A program made the translations under genes and the position numbers. A stretch of 5,310 nucleotides of DNA from Pseudomonadota bacterium (lineage in GTDB: Bacteria; SAR324; XYD2-FULL-50-16; JAHJRI01), in contig JAKSDL010000456.1 of assembly GCA_022360105.1 (NCBI GenBank), forward strand, positions 1-5,310, given 5' to 3'. The notes under the pieces were generated by a model that had not been told where the DNA came from, did not search any database, and saw nothing but the letters and a program-made list of their open reading frames with translations. Positions 5,193 to 5,310 of the stretch are shown piece by piece; the first letter of the stretch is position 1, and each line of letters starts with the position of its first letter.

Positions 5193-5310
5193 TAATGGAA
5201 TAAAACTTGGATCAAGGGAATCAACTAGATGTCAAAATCTTTCGAAAGAGTAGAAGGGAACAATTTGACAGTCAATTATCCGGCAGCTAGCGTGATTTAA
5301 CAAGTTTGAA
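4951..5310. other. Downstream region with no confident gene
   Basis: Beyond the palindromes the sequence holds only the two weak ORFs listed. I see no RNA gene, insertion-sequence end or clear terminator. A small dyad, TTGAC/GTCAA, around A5270 (5265-5275) contains a TTGACA hexamer, but no matching -10 element lies 16-18 bases beyond it. Confidence 0.45.
5229..5300 (+). CDS. Doubtful 23-codon mini-ORF
   Basis: ATG at 5229 is preceded by AAGGGA (5214-5219) with a nine-base spacer, a fair ribosome binding site, and the frame ends at TAA (5298-5300). The peptide begins MSKSFERVEG and has no signal peptide. I recognise no family. It could be a leader peptide for a gene right of the window, the broken start of a degraded gene, or chance. 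Confidence 0.15.
   Translation: MSKSFERVEGNNLTVNYPAASVI

Noticed and set aside
4200..5310. Possible diversity-generating retroelement, with an aromatic-rich C-terminus as variable region
   Set aside because: No near-copy of the gene's 3' end is visible downstream and no reverse transcriptase is in the window.

Overview
The window is dominated by one very large gene on the + strand (628-4836, 1402 codons). It encodes an exported, probably outer-membrane-anchored lipoprotein. The sequence supports a Gram-negative (diderm) bacterium: there is a type II signal peptide with a lipobox ending in Cys25, a non-Asp residue at +2, and a glycine-rich tether after the cysteine, as in many proteobacterial surface or periplasmic lipoproteins. 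The DNA is moderately AT-rich, with very AT-rich intergenic flanks. The glycine-rich tether and Ig-like architecture are common in Gammaproteobacteria and Desulfobacterota, but I cannot place the organism more precisely from this window.

Layout. Positions 1-627 are intergenic as far as I can see. No convincing gene lies there, but there are several dyad symmetries: a weak terminator-like hairpin at 187-215, two adjacent 10-bp palindromes at 288-309, an RNA-type hairpin at 444-466, and an AT-rich 8+8 bp inverted repeat at 586-607 just before the ribosome binding site. Positions 628-4836 are the lipoprotein gene. Positions 4837-5310 hold a 12-bp AT palindrome right after the stop codon, a probable terminator hairpin (4880-4905), two abutting palindromes (4923-4950), a doubtful 84-codon GTG ORF (4938-5192), and a doubtful 23-codon ORF (5229-5300).

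Protein plan. After the signal peptide come two roughly 100-residue beta-rich repeats (about 65-165 and 166-270). A third divergent beta module with a cysteine pair follows (about 265-372), then a carboxypeptidase-regulatory-like (transthyretin-type) module (377-458) and a related one (about 470-530). Next are two DxDxNGxxD calcium-type loops (551-559 and 586-594), a helix-rich segment (about 625-805), and a long beta-rich C-terminal half (about 808-1402) that carries 16 of the protein's 17 tryptophans and ends in a fibronectin-III-like stretch. This reads as a modular, calcium-stabilised, disulfide-bonded surface or periplasmic binding/adhesion-type protein. No catalytic signature was recognised, so the function remains unknown.

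The gene looks monocistronic: it has long non-coding flanks, its own RBS and candidate promoter, and a terminator-like hairpin 43 bases after the stop. I found no convincing mobile element, CRISPR array, tRNA or rRNA, and nothing that clearly amounts to a new multi-gene system. The best targets for follow-up are the unclassified lipoprotein itself and the palindrome clusters around it.
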